64,000 bases of DNA from Antennarius striatus (Eukaryota; Chordata; Actinopteri; Lophiiformes; Antennariidae). Shown in pieces: positions 1 to 51,197 of the stretch (within the stretch, counting starts at the first letter, position 1; each line of letters begins with the position of its first letter). Below the pieces are notes generated by a model. The model was not told where the DNA came from. It did not search any database and saw nothing but the letters and a program-made list of their open reading frames with translations. The stretch is from the NCBI RefSeq assembly GCF_040054535.1, contig NC_090780.1, positions 15,075,001-15,139,000 of the forward strand, read 5' to 3'. The position numbers were made by a program, and so were the translations under genes.

Positions 1-1340
<1,340 letters not shown>

Positions 1341-1399
1341 GTGCAGGGGCTGCGCTTGACAAGTAGAGGGGCTGACGGGCAGAGCAACTGTGTCCTCTC

Positions 1400-1690
1400 A
1401 GTATTTAGGTGGACTGATTTTGAGAGGGAGACAAGAAGAGACAGATAGCTGAGCTCACACGAGGAAGTGAGTAGACGCTGAAGAAGTCAGAGGGAGTTTG
1501 TGGTGTCAAACAGTTCACTGTGACTGTTTCTGCCCCTTTCCAGTGCACCGTGGGGCTTTCGGTGCAGCACCACTGCCCTGTCAAAGCAGGATCTATCTCC
1601 CCCCTACCCCCCAGAGACTCCTAGCCTGTCTGAAGGTTGTCTTTCTGATTGACTGGATCGCTGAAGCAGCACGGAGGGACCCCTCGCTGA

Positions 1691-1709
<19 letters not shown>
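1400..1709 (+). promoter_or_regulatory. hdac7: Presumed hdac7 promoter and 5' untranslated exon
   Basis: TATTTAG at 1402-1408 could act as a weak TATA box. The following 270 bases lead without a clear gap into the ATG at 1691 and the donor at 1710. A GTGAGT at about 1464 and a pyrimidine-AG at about 1540 could define a small 5'UTR intron. The transcription start is inferred only; the downstream coding exon supports it indirectly. Confidence 0.4.
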
Positions 1710-38531
<36,822 letters not shown>

Positions 38532-38577
38532 AGAAGAAAGAGCCCCCTTGAAGTTGCCTTAAACCAAGTCTCAGTGG

Positions 38578-38779
<202 letters not shown>

Positions 38780-40946
38780 AACTTTGTCTGACCACTATAT
38801 TCATCATTTCACAATAAGTCATCCTCCTGCATTACAACAACCTGCAGTAGCTCTGATTCAGTGTTTAGGTGTTTAACATTCACACATCCTGACGCAGCTG
38901 CCGGTCACTGAACCACTTGATAGAACAGTAGAGACAGAAACAGATGAACGGACGACAGCTCTTCATCCTCTTGTGTCGCTGGGAGCTGACATCATGACGC
39001 AGCATGAACCACATGCTGCCCAGCAGCCCTTCACTCACCTTGTAAATAACTTCCACAAACCCCCAAAAGAAACAACTCACACCGTCATAACCTCTAGCTT
39101 GGGGTCAGAGGTCACATCAGCTGGAGTCAGTCACTCAGAATGGTCGGAGTCATCCCCACAGGCGGTGCTGGTGAAGAAGAGCAAACGTGTCGTCTTCACA
39201 TCAGACGTGTCCTTCTCTGATGATGTCATTCATCTGCGTGGAGCGAGGATCCCATGAAGGAGGAACTCGGTCGTCTCTCGTTATTTTTGCACTGTAGTGA
39301 ACTGAACAAGATGGAAGAGACGCAGCCGCATCGGCCATGTTGACGGTTCAGCGTCTCATTTCCTCGCATTTTTAGTTTAATATTCATTCTTTCAACCTAT
39401 GGCAGACATTGTTTGTGAATGTCAGCACCATTTTTTATAGTGTTTTTTGTTTTTTTTTCTATCCAGTATGATTGAAGCTACAGTTTGAGATACATGTGTT
39501 TCATATTCTTGTGTATGTCCACCTATTTTCTTAAATCCTGTTGTTTCTTTCTTGGCTGGTGGAGCGAGCACATGTTGGACGGCAAGACTTTTATATAGCT
39601 GCCGTTATTATTATGGCTTCCCATCAGATACAGTGAGACGCAGCCGTCTTTGATTAAGTGCATGTTAAATATGTAGACATACTGTTATTGGTATTGGTGG
39701 CATTAGTCACAGCAAATAGTTAAAACCCCAGTCTCGGTAGTATCGATATCAGGTAGAGAGTAATCACTCTGAAAGATACGCTCATGTCCAGAAAGACCAG
39801 CGATCTCTCATCGCTGTTTGACCACTCAAAAATGTCTCTGACCCAATGCAGATCACATTGATTATTGATTATCTGGACATTGATATTCAGCGTAGACTGA
39901 TAACACAATCACACAATTCAAGTGCACTCACAACGCTCTCAGGATGGGAGGTTCAGAATGTCTCGGGTCTTAAAATCTGATTTAATTAAGCGGACCATTG
40001 TTTGTACCTGTGGATGAGCATTCCTGCTGTGTTTTTTAAAGGTATTTTTATACTTAAATACGTTTTATGTAAATGACAAACTGAACCCTTTTGTTCGCCG
40101 CTGATGTAGCAGCATTCTGTTCACTGTCAATGTCGAAAATGTTTTGCTCTCCGGACCAAACAACGACATTATAGCTGTTACGATGTGGAGCCATAATACT
40201 GAGAATGTTCAACATCCATATCACTATGTAATTGGACACAGGTTAAGTGCAACCAAAGTTCATGAGAACAATGTGCCATCCCCTGGACGGCATGGCTTAA
40301 AACACTTTAAAGATTTTCTAAATATTTTTTTCTGTACAAACAGTTAAACAGAACCAAAATCACAGAATGGATATGTAAACATTCATTTCTCAGAAAATCC
40401 TACCTGACTTCTATTTATGCATTTGGAGTCTTTGTCTTTGAAGTCCTCTTTGCACGTCTAACACATGACTGGTGTCGAAAGAACAGATTGTTTGCTCGTT
40501 TCTTTCTTTCTTTATCTTGCATGATGCGGATGCAACCCAAAACCTGTCAGGAACTTTGTTATTGTCGTTGAAAATATGGAAACAAATGACGAGTGTGAAG
40601 CCGTTTTAGCTCCACGTTATGTCTGACAGTTGAATAGAGCGTTGCAGCTGTGTGGAGTTTCCACAATGACCTGACATATCTAATGTCTTATCTGTTGTCT
40701 TAATGCAAATGACTTATTTTTATATCTGAAAATCTCAAAAATAAACCATGTGAGTACTTAGAGACCAAATTATCAGCCCATGTGCCTTACAGCGCTGACT
40801 AATGTCTGTGAATGTCAGCAAACTGAATCTTAATTAAAACTACAGGAAAAGTCCGGTTTTGTCAGAACTGACTTTGTTTCTGTGCAGTGTACACAGACAC
40901 TGGTTTTCTGCCTTTGCTTTTGTCATTATTTTTGTCTCTGAACCTC

Positions 40947-40952
40947 AATAAA
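40947..40952 (+). terminator. hdac7: hdac7 polyadenylation signal AATAAA
   Basis: AATAAA in CCTCAATAAAGG follows a T-rich stretch and precedes GT-rich DNA, the usual arrangement for vertebrate 3' end formation. A weaker AATAAA lies near 40740. Confidence 0.6.
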
Positions 40953-43900
40953 GGTAAGTTATGTGCTACAAATTAGATGATTCATTTTTTTATGATTGCA
41001 TGCTCCTTTGAGTTCTGTTAATGTTGAAGCAATGCATTAAGAACTTCCTCTCATGTCTGAATAGCTACAGCATGCCGACACACAAGACTCAGCTCCTTTG
41101 ATCACCAGCGTTTTGCGCTCATACACAACATCGACAAACATTTTATTGTCCACGGGAGCTGACACAACAAAGAGTATTCAAAGCAAATGCAAAACAGTAC
41201 AACGGAAACATGTTCAAATGGTCATTTAACTGCTTATGGTTTCAAATGAATCCTTTAAACTATGGCTGGAATCACTTTTCATCACTTTTTACAAGAAACT
41301 CTCTGCTTTTACTATGGCGGTGAAGAAAACTCTGCAAAGATATTTCTTTAAAACTTCAGGAAAAATACAAACAGGTTTTCTCACCTTTCAAAATACAACT
41401 TTCTGCAACACACGCTAATAACAGAAACGCTGAAGTGAAAAGAAACAGAAGGAAAAGAGTTACTGAATTCTTATGGCTGGTTTATGACATTTTACTCTTT
41501 GAAATAAAGCAAATTGCAATGCATGAGCAGAGTAAAAGTAATGTACACTGTGCATGCACCAAATTCACCAAAAGATACACTTCACATACAGATACACCCC
41601 CCAAAAAATGTTGTTTTCAAAAAGCTATCCAGTTACTACAACACAACAAAGCAGAAGATCCAGAAGATCAGATTCCTGGTGCTCCTCTTTTTCCCACAGG
41701 TTGGGGCTTTGAGAGCGAGAGCGATTAGCTTATTAGCATTTTAGCTGTAAACATTCATTGGCTGTGACCGCCCTCTAGCCATCACTGTGCCATTATCATT
41801 AGTCATCATAATGTCTGTCTGGCAGTGAGTCATCCCATGTGAAGAGTCAGGCTGGATGATGGTTATCCTGGTGTTACCCACGGCACCCAAACCATCTCAT
41901 TTTGTTTTATTGTCAATGCAGGCCAGCTGTTTGGTAGTTTTCATTTCATGGTTGAAAATGTTCAGTTCTTGACTCTTGTGTCTCCTCACAAGTGTCGCAG
42001 AAACTCAGTCAAAGCTGTTTGGTGTCAAGCCAGAGGAATACACCTCAGTGTCACGAGTGGAACAATGTGTCCAGAGGAGAAGAAAGAAAACTCTGAAAAG
42101 ATTAATAACTGGCAATTTGCTGCAGGAGCAGGAACAAAAATCTTCAATGAGCAGAGAAGTTTCCACTTGTCGGATTTCTGCAAAGATGAGAAACACACGG
42201 CATTTTTAGATTATGCATTTCATCTTACTGTTTCCAAAATCACAAACACTAGGACTGTCTATTCTTTTAAAAGGTCTCTACACATTTTTTAAAAATTATG
42301 TTTAGTTGCAAGTGGAAAAATCTCTACATCTCTTTCGAGTCTTTTTTTTGTTTTAACAAGCAAACATTCTCTATTCTCTCCGGTTACACTGTGTCTTTCC
42401 ATGCTTCGAGACAAAGAGTCCAGCATGAAAGCATTCGATGTTCTTCACATGACTCTGATTATGTCATAAACATGCAAATGTGTAAATTACCATATAACCA
42501 CAGACAGGGCAGCATTTTCTTAATTTATGATTAATGCAAGTTACTTATGAAACTCAAACGTATCTTCCTGGTTGCAAAATACTTAAAGTGACTGACTTTA
42601 AAATTGTAGCAACGACATCATTTAAAGATACTCTGGGTTTTTATGGGAGCAGTTAATTTTGTTTTACACTTTAAAAACGATTGCACCCTTTATTTGGAAA
42701 TGTGCTTTACATTTTATGTTTTTGTAAATCTATGTAAATGTTTGACAGACCCTGATACATTTTTATTCTTAATTTAAATGGCTTTTTTGGTCTAGATTTC
42801 AGACCAGAAGTCATTTCTCTCTGGCTCTTTCACTGCAGCTCTCTGAGCAAAGCAGCACACATACAGACACAGAACCGATTCAATGTCACACACACAACAC
42901 ACACATGTGTATGGATGACACCTGTGCTCATCTCGCTGTTAGACCTCTAAAAATAAAGGCGACAATCAAACGGCACCACCTCTGGATGAGGCTTTAAATT
43001 GAATACGAGCCACAGAGGGATGCACATCTGGAGCCGCATCAGTCCGGACTGGGAGACACAGATTTAGTGTGGACTGAAGAGCATCAAGCAGCTGGTCAGT
43101 CACAACTGTAAAATACACATCTGTACACACACACAGACACAGACACACATGAACGTGCCAGATCCCTGCCTTCCAGCAGACAAGAGAGAAGTGACACGCT
43201 TTGAAGGGAGAGGTTTTTTTTCCATCTGAAGAATAATCCTCTTCTCTAAAAATGCCATCCCGAGCCAGACACCTGCACTTCTTAAAATCATGCTCATCAA
43301 AAAAAGCACAAAACTCCTTTGTGTGCTCATTATAGACTTTGTACATATATTAAAAATAAATCTGCAAAGACAGCTCAAAATATTGAGAACATTTGTAGTT
43401 TCTATGATGTTGCATAAAAGGAGGTCAAACCAATTCTTGATTTTCTTCTTTAAAAATGTCTTTTATGGAAGAATTTACTGCCATCCTGTATAATGACATT
43501 AAATATAGCCAGACTAAATGGATTCTTTCTAAAACAGTCTCCACAAAAACTAACCCTATCAGCTCTGATGTATCATCTAACATTATTTATTGTGTCCATC
43601 CCCTACGTAGGATTCACCTTAAATTAAAGCAAGATTTTTATGCATTCAAAAAAACTAAAATGTGCCAGCAACTTTAACATATAGACATTCTGTGGTGAAA
43701 CACTGGTGTACTTTTTTTGGTGGGGGGGATGATTTTGATGTCTCTCAGATTCATTGTAACCTTGTCTGTTCGCTAAACGCTCAGGTCAGTTTCAGGCCTT
43801 GTATTTCGAGCACTTTATATGGCAGCTGTCTGCAGAGCTGAGGATAACAGCTAACAGACAAAGTGGCAGGTAATAACTACTGCGCTGCGTTCAAGGACGC

Positions 43901-44074
43901 TCCGTTCCACGTGTAGGAGCGAGGTGGAGCTGGAGCGGTCGACATCTGCTGCGGAGGCCACTGGAGGTTTAATAATAAGAGGAACACCTGCAGCGTGCAC
44001 ATGGCTGGCGGCTGCCTGCGAGAATGTCTGGACAATGTATAGTGTAATGTGTGTGTGGATAAAAATATATATAA

Positions 44075-44075
<1 letters not shown>

Positions 44076-44145
<70 letters not shown>

Positions 44146-44154
44146 TGTGTGGGT
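44076..44154. repeat. (GT)n microsatellite
   Basis: A GT run ending in GGGTGGGTGGGTGGGTGG (about 44150-44167). Confidence 0.95.
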
Positions 44155-44573
44155 GGGTGGGTGGGTGGTGTGTTGTTTGAATGCTTGTGTTCTTAATGCT
44201 TGTAAAATTTGGTAATATTTGTGTGGACAGTGCTTGAAAAGTGATTATCGATCATCAAGATAAATTGTGTATTTCAACCAGAGCAACAAAGCAGATTCAT
44301 CTCTATCCGCACCTGGTCACATTTCAGACTGTCACTGTTTACTTTCAAACGCTTATCTCACATGTCGTCATTTTATTTAGAAGGACTTCCTGGCTCCTCT
44401 TTTGCACACACACAAACACACACACAAAAACGTATGTCTTGTGAAGCTAAAATCAGGAGACAGCAAAGATAAAATCAGTGAAACAAACTCTGCGAGTGTA
44501 TTCCTGTTTGCTAATCCGCAGATGTGTTCTGGTGTACACACTGCCACACAGGTAATTAAAGCTCTCTACAACA

Positions 44574-44604
<31 letters not shown>

Positions 44605-45092
44605 CACACCGATGCACATGTATATACACTGACATACACAGGCCCATGTGCCTGACCCTAACCCTGCTACACACACCTTCCTAATACCTCACAACTGTTT
44701 CCAATCTAAAGGTTCCTGCTTGTCTGGGCCCCGGCAGGGCCTGATTGCACGATACAGGATCCTGAGGAGAGAGGGCAAGGCTAGAGAGAGAGAGAGAGAG
44801 AGAGAGATGTGCCTCTACTTATTTCTCTTCACTCTCCCTTTCCTTTCATGCTGTACCTGTGCAGGAATCTGGTGTCTGTTAAAGCAGTTTGAGGAAAAAA
44901 AAGCAGACCCTGTGTGAAGTTGATCTCACAGATTCTAGAGGAAAACATTTGTCTTAATACATCAGAGTTCTGTCAAACACAGGAGAATTCAGATTACAAT
45001 CATGATAAGGTTCTCTTAGTTCATTTAATAAAGTGAAACAACCTCAACATTTTTTAATCAATGTCTTTAAACCTTTCATCATGTTGTATCCA

Positions 45093-45093
45093 G

Positions 45094-45150
<57 letters not shown>

Positions 45151-45159
45151 ATTATTATG
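45093..45159. repeat. (ATT)n trinucleotide repeat
   Basis: About 21 ATT units with one ATA interruption near the end. Confidence 0.96.
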
Positions 45160-46748
45160 TCACATTCTGCATTTATTATTGTGCTATTCAGTCTGACGGA
45201 TGAGTTGTTTTTGCTGGCGTTTGAATTTAAAGAGTTGACTTGTAAAATTTCAGAAGGACAATATATATATGTTTATATCCACGAGGTAGTGGATTATTGT
45301 ACTGATGAGTTTGGACACAATTAATTTCTTTTATTTAAGTTTTTATACTTGCCTTCTTATTTTAAAAGTCGTAATTTGCAGTGAATCTCATTTGATGGTC
45401 TTTTTTCTTTTCGTTTTTTATAATATTGCATGAAGCATTTCGTTTTGCACTTATTATATATTGCGACTAAAGTTTGCTCGGATCTTTTCTTTTTATTTTT
45501 TTATGTTTACTTTAATTGCCATTGACATATTTTTTTGCCAGAAAATGGCCAAATATTTTACACAGAACTAACACGTCATTTGTAAACCTAATGCTAGTTG
45601 AGCTAAATCACAGTTATAACAGTGAGTAACAATAAATAAGTACATTTTTTATCATAGACAATAAAATATTTCTTGTTTGTAAAGCAAATTCCACTTTGCA
45701 ATATCAGCCAAATGCAATGATGAAATATATTTAGCAGCTGATTTCAGTGATCAATTATTCTCTTGCGTAGATGCTAGACATGTAGATTCAACACAGGTTT
45801 GGATACATAGAGCCTCAGCAGGAGGAACATAATTTGCATTTGACATAGTTTTGATCTTTTTCCAAAATACTATCAAATATCTCACAAAATATTTTCCTGT
45901 AAATTGGTGTATTAAAAAAAAACAAAGTTTCAAGAAGTGATTTGCATCTTATGTATTTATACATCTCAATGCAAAGTGGAACAAATAATGGAATAACTTC
46001 AGTTTGTAAACAAAGGGCCGGCCAGTGTATAGTTTTAATCACACGTATTGATAACAACTCTATCAAGATTTTATATTCATTCCAAAACATTTCTAAATGT
46101 TGTCATGCTGTGATCCCGTCTTCAATAGAAGACTTTCAAACTGTCTCACAACTTTTTGTTCTTGGCGATTTTTTTTTTTGTTGTTGCTTCACCTCCATTG
46201 TTGTTTTAATAATAATTTTCTGTCACAGTCCAGATTTGTTGACATTTTCAACGTTCCTGCTTATATGGTTTGTTTGCAAAACACGTTTGTTTTGTTCACT
46301 TTTTGAGCTAAAAGGCAATAAAATATGTCAATTAATACTTTTAAAACTATTTTAAATATGGACCTAAATCCACAGTAATGTAATGGTGACCTGGTGGCTG
46401 CAGAAATGTGTATTCATGTGTGAATCACAGCTGTCTGTTGAACTTGTTGTGTGTGATTTGTCCGTACCTGAGGGACTTAGCATCCGGCTGCACTGGACTA
46501 AACTGTAGGACGGACAAGGGAAAAGCAGCTGAAGCAGAAAAACAGATCAAAACAGGGCTGTCAGAGTTGGAGTGCACCGTTCAGACCATAGAAAACGAGC
46601 AGGAAAATGTGCAAAGGCGTGAAATGAAAAGGTAAAGAACCAAGTGACAGGAAAGAATTTCTGAAGTTCAGAGGTGAGGAAATGGGTGCAAACAGACTGA
46701 GGCAGTGGGGTGAAGATGTGGACACGAGAGGGTTGAGTTGACGGGGGC

Positions 46749-47321
46749 CTAGTGGCTGGTGGACATAGCCCAGGCCCCCTCCATCCTCCAGACGGAGAAG
46801 GCATAGCTCAGTCTTTCGTGGGCTAGATAGTTGCAGCTGGCCAGCTTGGCATCCATCTCGTCGCTCTGCAGCACCTGATAGAGGAAGTCGATGTAGCGCG
46901 ATGCCAGCTTCAGGATCTGGATTTTGCTCAGCTTGTCTGAGGGTAGCGTTGGGATGATCTTGCGTAGTGAGGCGAAGGCGTCGTTCAGGGACTGAGTGCG
47001 TTGACGCTCCCGTACGTTGGCAATGACGCGCTGGGAGTGGAGGTCCTCGAAGGGCTGCTCCAACCTGGGTCCGAGCGTTGTGGGCGCCAATGACACCACT
47101 GTCGACGGGCTCTTCTTTGGCCTCTTCGGCCCGGATGGCAGAAGGCTGTTGGGGCTGCTGGTGCTGCTCTCCTCGGTGTGACCGAGGCTGTCCTTCTTGG
47201 GGTACGGTGAGCGTTTTCGAGTTCCTTGCTGGTGCGCCTTCTTCGATCCTCTTTCCAGTTCCTCTTCACTGGCCCCCAAACCCCCTTCAGGAGAGTTGGA
47301 GCAGGACACCTCTTCCCTCAT
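46749..47321 (-). CDS. twist3: Twist-family bHLH transcription factor (twist3-like)
   Basis: A basic helix-loop-helix factor of 190 residues that would bind E-boxes as a dimer and act in mesoderm, neural crest and skeletal progenitors. Seen: N-terminal GASEEELE block (16-23); basic clusters RKR and GPKRPKK (64-70); bHLH from [17 protein letters not shown] to YIDFLYQVL (98-151); and the C-terminal Twist box or WR domain, with [14 protein letters not shown] (171-184). The coding part is intronless, as in all Twist genes. The start is the first ATG (47321) of the frame; the open frame continues upstream only without ATG. The sequence differs from Twist1/2 at sites such as KIQILKLAS, where they read KIQTLKLAA, and the linkage is to hdac7, hence twist3. 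The paralogue call is inferred; the family call is certain. Confidence 0.95.
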   Translation of the reverse strand: MREEVSCSNSPEGGLGASEEELERGSKKAHQQGTRKRSPYPKKDSLGHTEESSTSSPNSLLPSGPKRPKKSPSTVVSLAPTTLGPRLEQPFEDLHSQRVIANVRERQRTQSLNDAFASLRKIIPTLPSDKLSKIQILKLASRYIDFLYQVLQSDEMDAKLASCNYLAHERLSYAFSVWRMEGAWAMSTSH

Positions 47322-47449
47322 TGTACTGTCCAACCACAACCTTTTAACCTCCACTGCAAAGACGGGATGCTGAGAGGCTCTTTCTTTAAACAACACCAGA
47401 CCTGAACTTGACCAACCGTTGTCACGAGTCGTGTCTTTGGTTAAAGGAG

Positions 47450-47470
47450 TTAAGGCTTCAGAAGCTCCAT
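47450..47470 (-). other. twist3: Short upstream open frame in the twist3 leader
   Basis: ATG GAG CTT CTG AAG CCT TAA: a six-codon frame 130 bases upstream of the twist3 start, inside the leader predicted from the TATA box. It could lower translation of the main frame. Confidence 0.45.
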
Positions 47471-47599
47471 AAGACTGGACGTGATTTCTGCTGTCCTGTT
47501 TCCAGACGACCTTGTTAAACGTCTCGCTTTCACATTTCCCTCCCTACCTGGTGGACAGGACAACAACAAACCATCTGACAGGCAAGTCCTCCTCCTCCT

Positions 47600-47607
47600 C
47601 TTTTATA
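47600..47607 (-). promoter_or_regulatory. twist3: twist3 TATA box (TATAAAAG)
   Basis: TATAAAAG on the minus strand, about 280 bases upstream of the start codon. This predicts a transcription start near 47575 and a leader of roughly 250 bases. An inverted CCAAT-type motif (GCCAAT on the plus strand, 47755-47760) lies 150 bases further upstream. Confidence 0.75.
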
Positions 47608-50436
47608 CCCAAACACTAACCCCGGGGTTTGCTGGCTGTTCTCTTTGGCTCAACGGACTTCCAGAGGGCGTGGTTCGGCCTGGGCCGGGCAGAGAAACAG
47701 GAAGTGTGCGTTTGCTGGGAGGGTGATAGAGGAAGGGGGTAAGTGGCGCCCTCAGCCAATAAGGAGAGCTGTGTCTAATGTTGCAGAGATGTTGGAGGCT
47801 TTATGGGTTCCAGATTTGGGCTGGAGCATCAGTCGGCATGCACCCTTATGTCTACTTTTTCATTCATCAATTCATTACCAGGACAGGCATAATTTTAAAC
47901 CTTTAACTTCTGCCTGTAGTCAGTATAAACTATGATATTCAATACCTGTCAAATCACATTTTAAAGAATAAAAAAATTGCCAAGTGTTCATGAAATGTTT
48001 AAAGTTTTTCGTCAAACATGAGAACGCATGTGAGTTCGCGTTACATTGCCTGCACTATCAACATGATAAGAATAAAACTATTACTATTAGAGTTTTACAA
48101 TTACAAATTTTGAATGACTGAATCTGCAAAAAAAAAAAAAGGATTTTGTGTAAATCTGTTTGGCCGTGCCGTCTTTGTGCATGCATGTCATTATGAAAAC
48201 GGTAAACTATACCAGCTTGCAGACTGTAAATAATTTCTCAAGATATATAGACCAAATTTGGATGTTTGCTATTCTAAACTTTAGAGTTTAGTGATGACAT
48301 CATCTGCCCCAGTCATCGATGTCGGTTTTGGAAAGGAGCACAGACGGGGCCCTAAATAACCCCTGACCTCTGTGGCCCAGTGATCCCAGTCTACAGAGGT
48401 GACAGAGCACCTAATTGTGCCATCCCACAGCCCGAGGCCGAGCCAACACATGTTCCTCCTCGCCGTGAACCCGTGCGCGTCTGCAGTCACTTAAATACAT
48501 TTTCTGCACTTTACACTCATGACACAGCAGACGGGTCCTCCTGAGAATCCGTCCAGACGCGAGGCCAGACTTGTGTTTGCTCAATCTGGGTTTCAACACT
48601 GCGATAAAAGAACCAAAATCTTGAATGATGACCAAATGTTGCGCAAATCTGCATTCGCAAACAAGCCAGTTTCCCAGCATTGGGTGTGTTTATACCTTCA
48701 TTTATCTTGACTTCAGTGACTCATGTGTGGATCACTCTGTAGGAATCTTTGGGGGGGAATTTCCTGCTGCTTCAATCTGCGGTGATCCACTAAGTTTTTA
48801 CGACAGCGCTCAATCATACCTTTTACATTTTAACACCTGTTTTTGGGGCATCTTTCCTGTTTCCAAAAATGATTTAAAATTCCCTGTCGCTGTCCTAAGA
48901 TGTTACGTGGAGCCACAGAGATGAGTATTATTTAATAACGTCAGTTTTCCTGGGTAGTAACTAAAACTTGTCTATTCTAGACACGGTGCTTGACAAGTTC
49001 TAGCCAACAATTTGGGTGCGATTACCATGGTATTTGAAGGAGCATATGAGCAGAGAGAAGTTCAGAAGTTTTCTGATGAGCCCCATGATTGCACTGGTTT
49101 ACATTTCATTCAGAGAGGAACGTCGAGCGGAAAGTAGCTCGATCCCAGTTGGGTTCAATCAACTTGAAAGAAGAAAAAAGCTCATCTGGCCATCAAAGGA
49201 CAGAGAAAGTGAATTATATGAGGTTGTATTTACATAACAGCCTAAGTCAACTCCAGGATTAACTGTTATTAGAACTGGGGCTTACTGGGAGCTCTGGTGG
49301 AGACAGAGAAGGGACAGGAAAGTCATTGTTGCTGAGGCTGATCTGACCGCTTACCTTTAGCGAAAGCATGGCTTCGTGCCACCATCATGGAAAAAATGAG
49401 CTAACAAAGCGAGTAGGCCTGGAGGAATGTCGTGGCACATTGAAGAACAGAGGGGGGAGAGAATAGAGAAAGAGGGAGAGAGAGAGAAAGAACGGGAGAA
49501 GAATAAGAAAAGGGGGAAAGAAAAGGAGAAGAAAGGAAAGGGAAAAGGGGGAGAAAAGTGAGGCTGTCCAAACAGAACCAGATGCAGGAGTGTGGAGGCT
49601 TGTTTGATCTCTGTCCTCATAGGCTGATTGATGTTGCACATTTCATTTCCTTGTCAGAGTCTTGACATAATGTTTCACTAAACACTCAAGCTCGACTCTC
49701 ATCTTCGTTTTATTTCCATTGGGGTCATAATTAACCCTTCCTCAAGCTGAAAATAGATCATACACATATCGATATATATCAGCAGATATTGACTTACACG
49801 CACACTCAGGGGGGTGGTGCTTGGATATCAAAGAAGACAGATGTATTGTCTGTTTCTGTCTCTGCAACATGTGGTTTGGTCGTGACTGAAAGAGCAGCCA
49901 TGTTGATGCTTTTGAAGTTCTCCAGGAAAAGAAAAAAAAAAGGGGAGAATTCTATTCAAGTTCGTAACGCAGTCGATTCAATTATCGTCACACACCGAGA
50001 AGTCGAGGCGTTTCGGTGACACCCTCCACCGGCGGGAGCGTGGCAGTGTGACCAATCATAAAGGATGTGTTTTGAAATCCATGCTGGCTCGACAAAATGA
50101 GCTAATCATTAAATTCCTCCTCACCTTCACCCCGGGAGTGCCTCCCCCCCGGCTGCTGTTATTGATGTTTGCGAGCAGCCACGCCGCGCCCTCCTCCTCC
50201 ACCCCCTTACCCACCCTTCCATGGCTCCATCCCTCCAGAGGATCTTATAGTGGCACAAAGGCAAACATCTGGGACCCATTTCCCCCCTGGAGAAGCCCTT
50301 CCTGTGGGGTATCCACTTAGAGGGGTTCAGGAGGAGCAGAGGCAGGGGGGGGCTGAAAGGGTGAAGGTGCGTGGTATGTGGGGGATGGTGGTGATGGGAC
50401 TGGTGGGGGGGGGGGTGAGGTGAGATCTGATGGGTT

Positions 50437-50760
50437 AAAGGGACAGTTCAACATACTAAGAACTTATTCATATTTTGATCACTTCAACATCCACCACCCA
50501 GTCCCTCTAAGGGTCACCGATTAGCTCTTTTTGTCTCGTTTTATTTGATCCATGCAAAAATCTGAAATTTAAACAGCTCTGGCTCGCTGTTACCATTTGT
50601 TTACTTTTTTGCTAAACTAAGCTAAGCTAAGCTTTTGATTGTCTCTGCATGAAAACCATGCAGAGACAACCATTTTTCTTTTTAGATACTGGTAATGTAA
50701 ACATATTTTTAATATTGCAATAAGCTAAAATTTTAAGTGTGGCATGTAATTCAGGAACAA
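50437..50760. repeat. Probable dispersed fish repeat
   Basis: Starts with TTAAAGGGACAGTTCAACAT and continues to CTAAACTAAGCTAAGCTAAGC. Both resemble blocks that recur across fish genomes as decayed nonautonomous elements. The family was not determined. Confidence 0.4.
50639..50669. repeat. Perfect 13-bp hairpin
   Basis: Left arm TTGTCTCTGCATG, loop AAAAC, right arm CATGCAGAGACAA, with no mismatch. Lies inside the probable dispersed repeat. Confidence 0.85.
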
Positions 50761-51197
50761 TCACATACAAATTTTAGTTTGTAAAGTCTTATAGCACAAA
50801 AACAAGCCTATAGAAGTAATATTACATAATGTTTGTGTAGATTTTTACTCAAAGTAACCTAAAAACGGTCGAATAAATCAGCAGTTGGAATCTTTTATTT
50901 TTATTTGTAGATATTTCACTGCTCAACATTGAGATTGCATCTCTTCTAAAATATTCTAAATACAGTAACTAAAAATGTCTCGGCTTTCGTTTTCACTGTG
51001 ATGTTAATTTTGATTGTTTGTTCATGAATATTTAAAGCTATAATGTCATGCAAAAATTTAAATCCAACTTTTCACAGAAAGGAAAAAACTCAAGAACGGG
51101 CTGCTGGGGAAGATCATGAGATAAGATTAAAAACTCAAGAACAGCAGCTAAATTGTTCGGGCGGAATGTCCATTTTCTTTTTAGATACTGGTAATGG
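50670..51197. repeat. Direct repeat pair, about 27 bp
   Basis: TTCTTTTTAGATACTGGTAA occurs within 50670-50697 and again within 51170-51197. The extended match, from the upstream CCATTT to the trailing TG, differs by one T. The copies start 500 bases apart. Confidence 0.8.

Larger units (their letters stand above)
40976..46748. other. Intergenic: hdac7 to twist3 (tail-to-tail)
   Basis: No protein-coding exon was recognised. The region holds GT (44076-44154), AC (44573-44603) and ATT (45093-45159) microsatellites. The AT-rich stretch at about 45300-46700 probably includes the twist3 3'UTR; Twist genes usually have a 3'UTR intron, which I could not place. A short higher-GC stretch lies near 43780-44030. 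Confidence 0.6.

Noticed and set aside
46985..47347. Open frames overlapping the Twist coding region in other frames and on the other strand
   Set aside because: Shadows of the GC-rich Twist coding sequence, with no homology of their own.
47322..47396. N-terminal extension of twist3 by 25 codons (frame open from 47396)
   Set aside because: The frame begins at a GTG, not an ATG. The Twist family starts close to the SEEELE block, so the first ATG at 47321 is the natural start.
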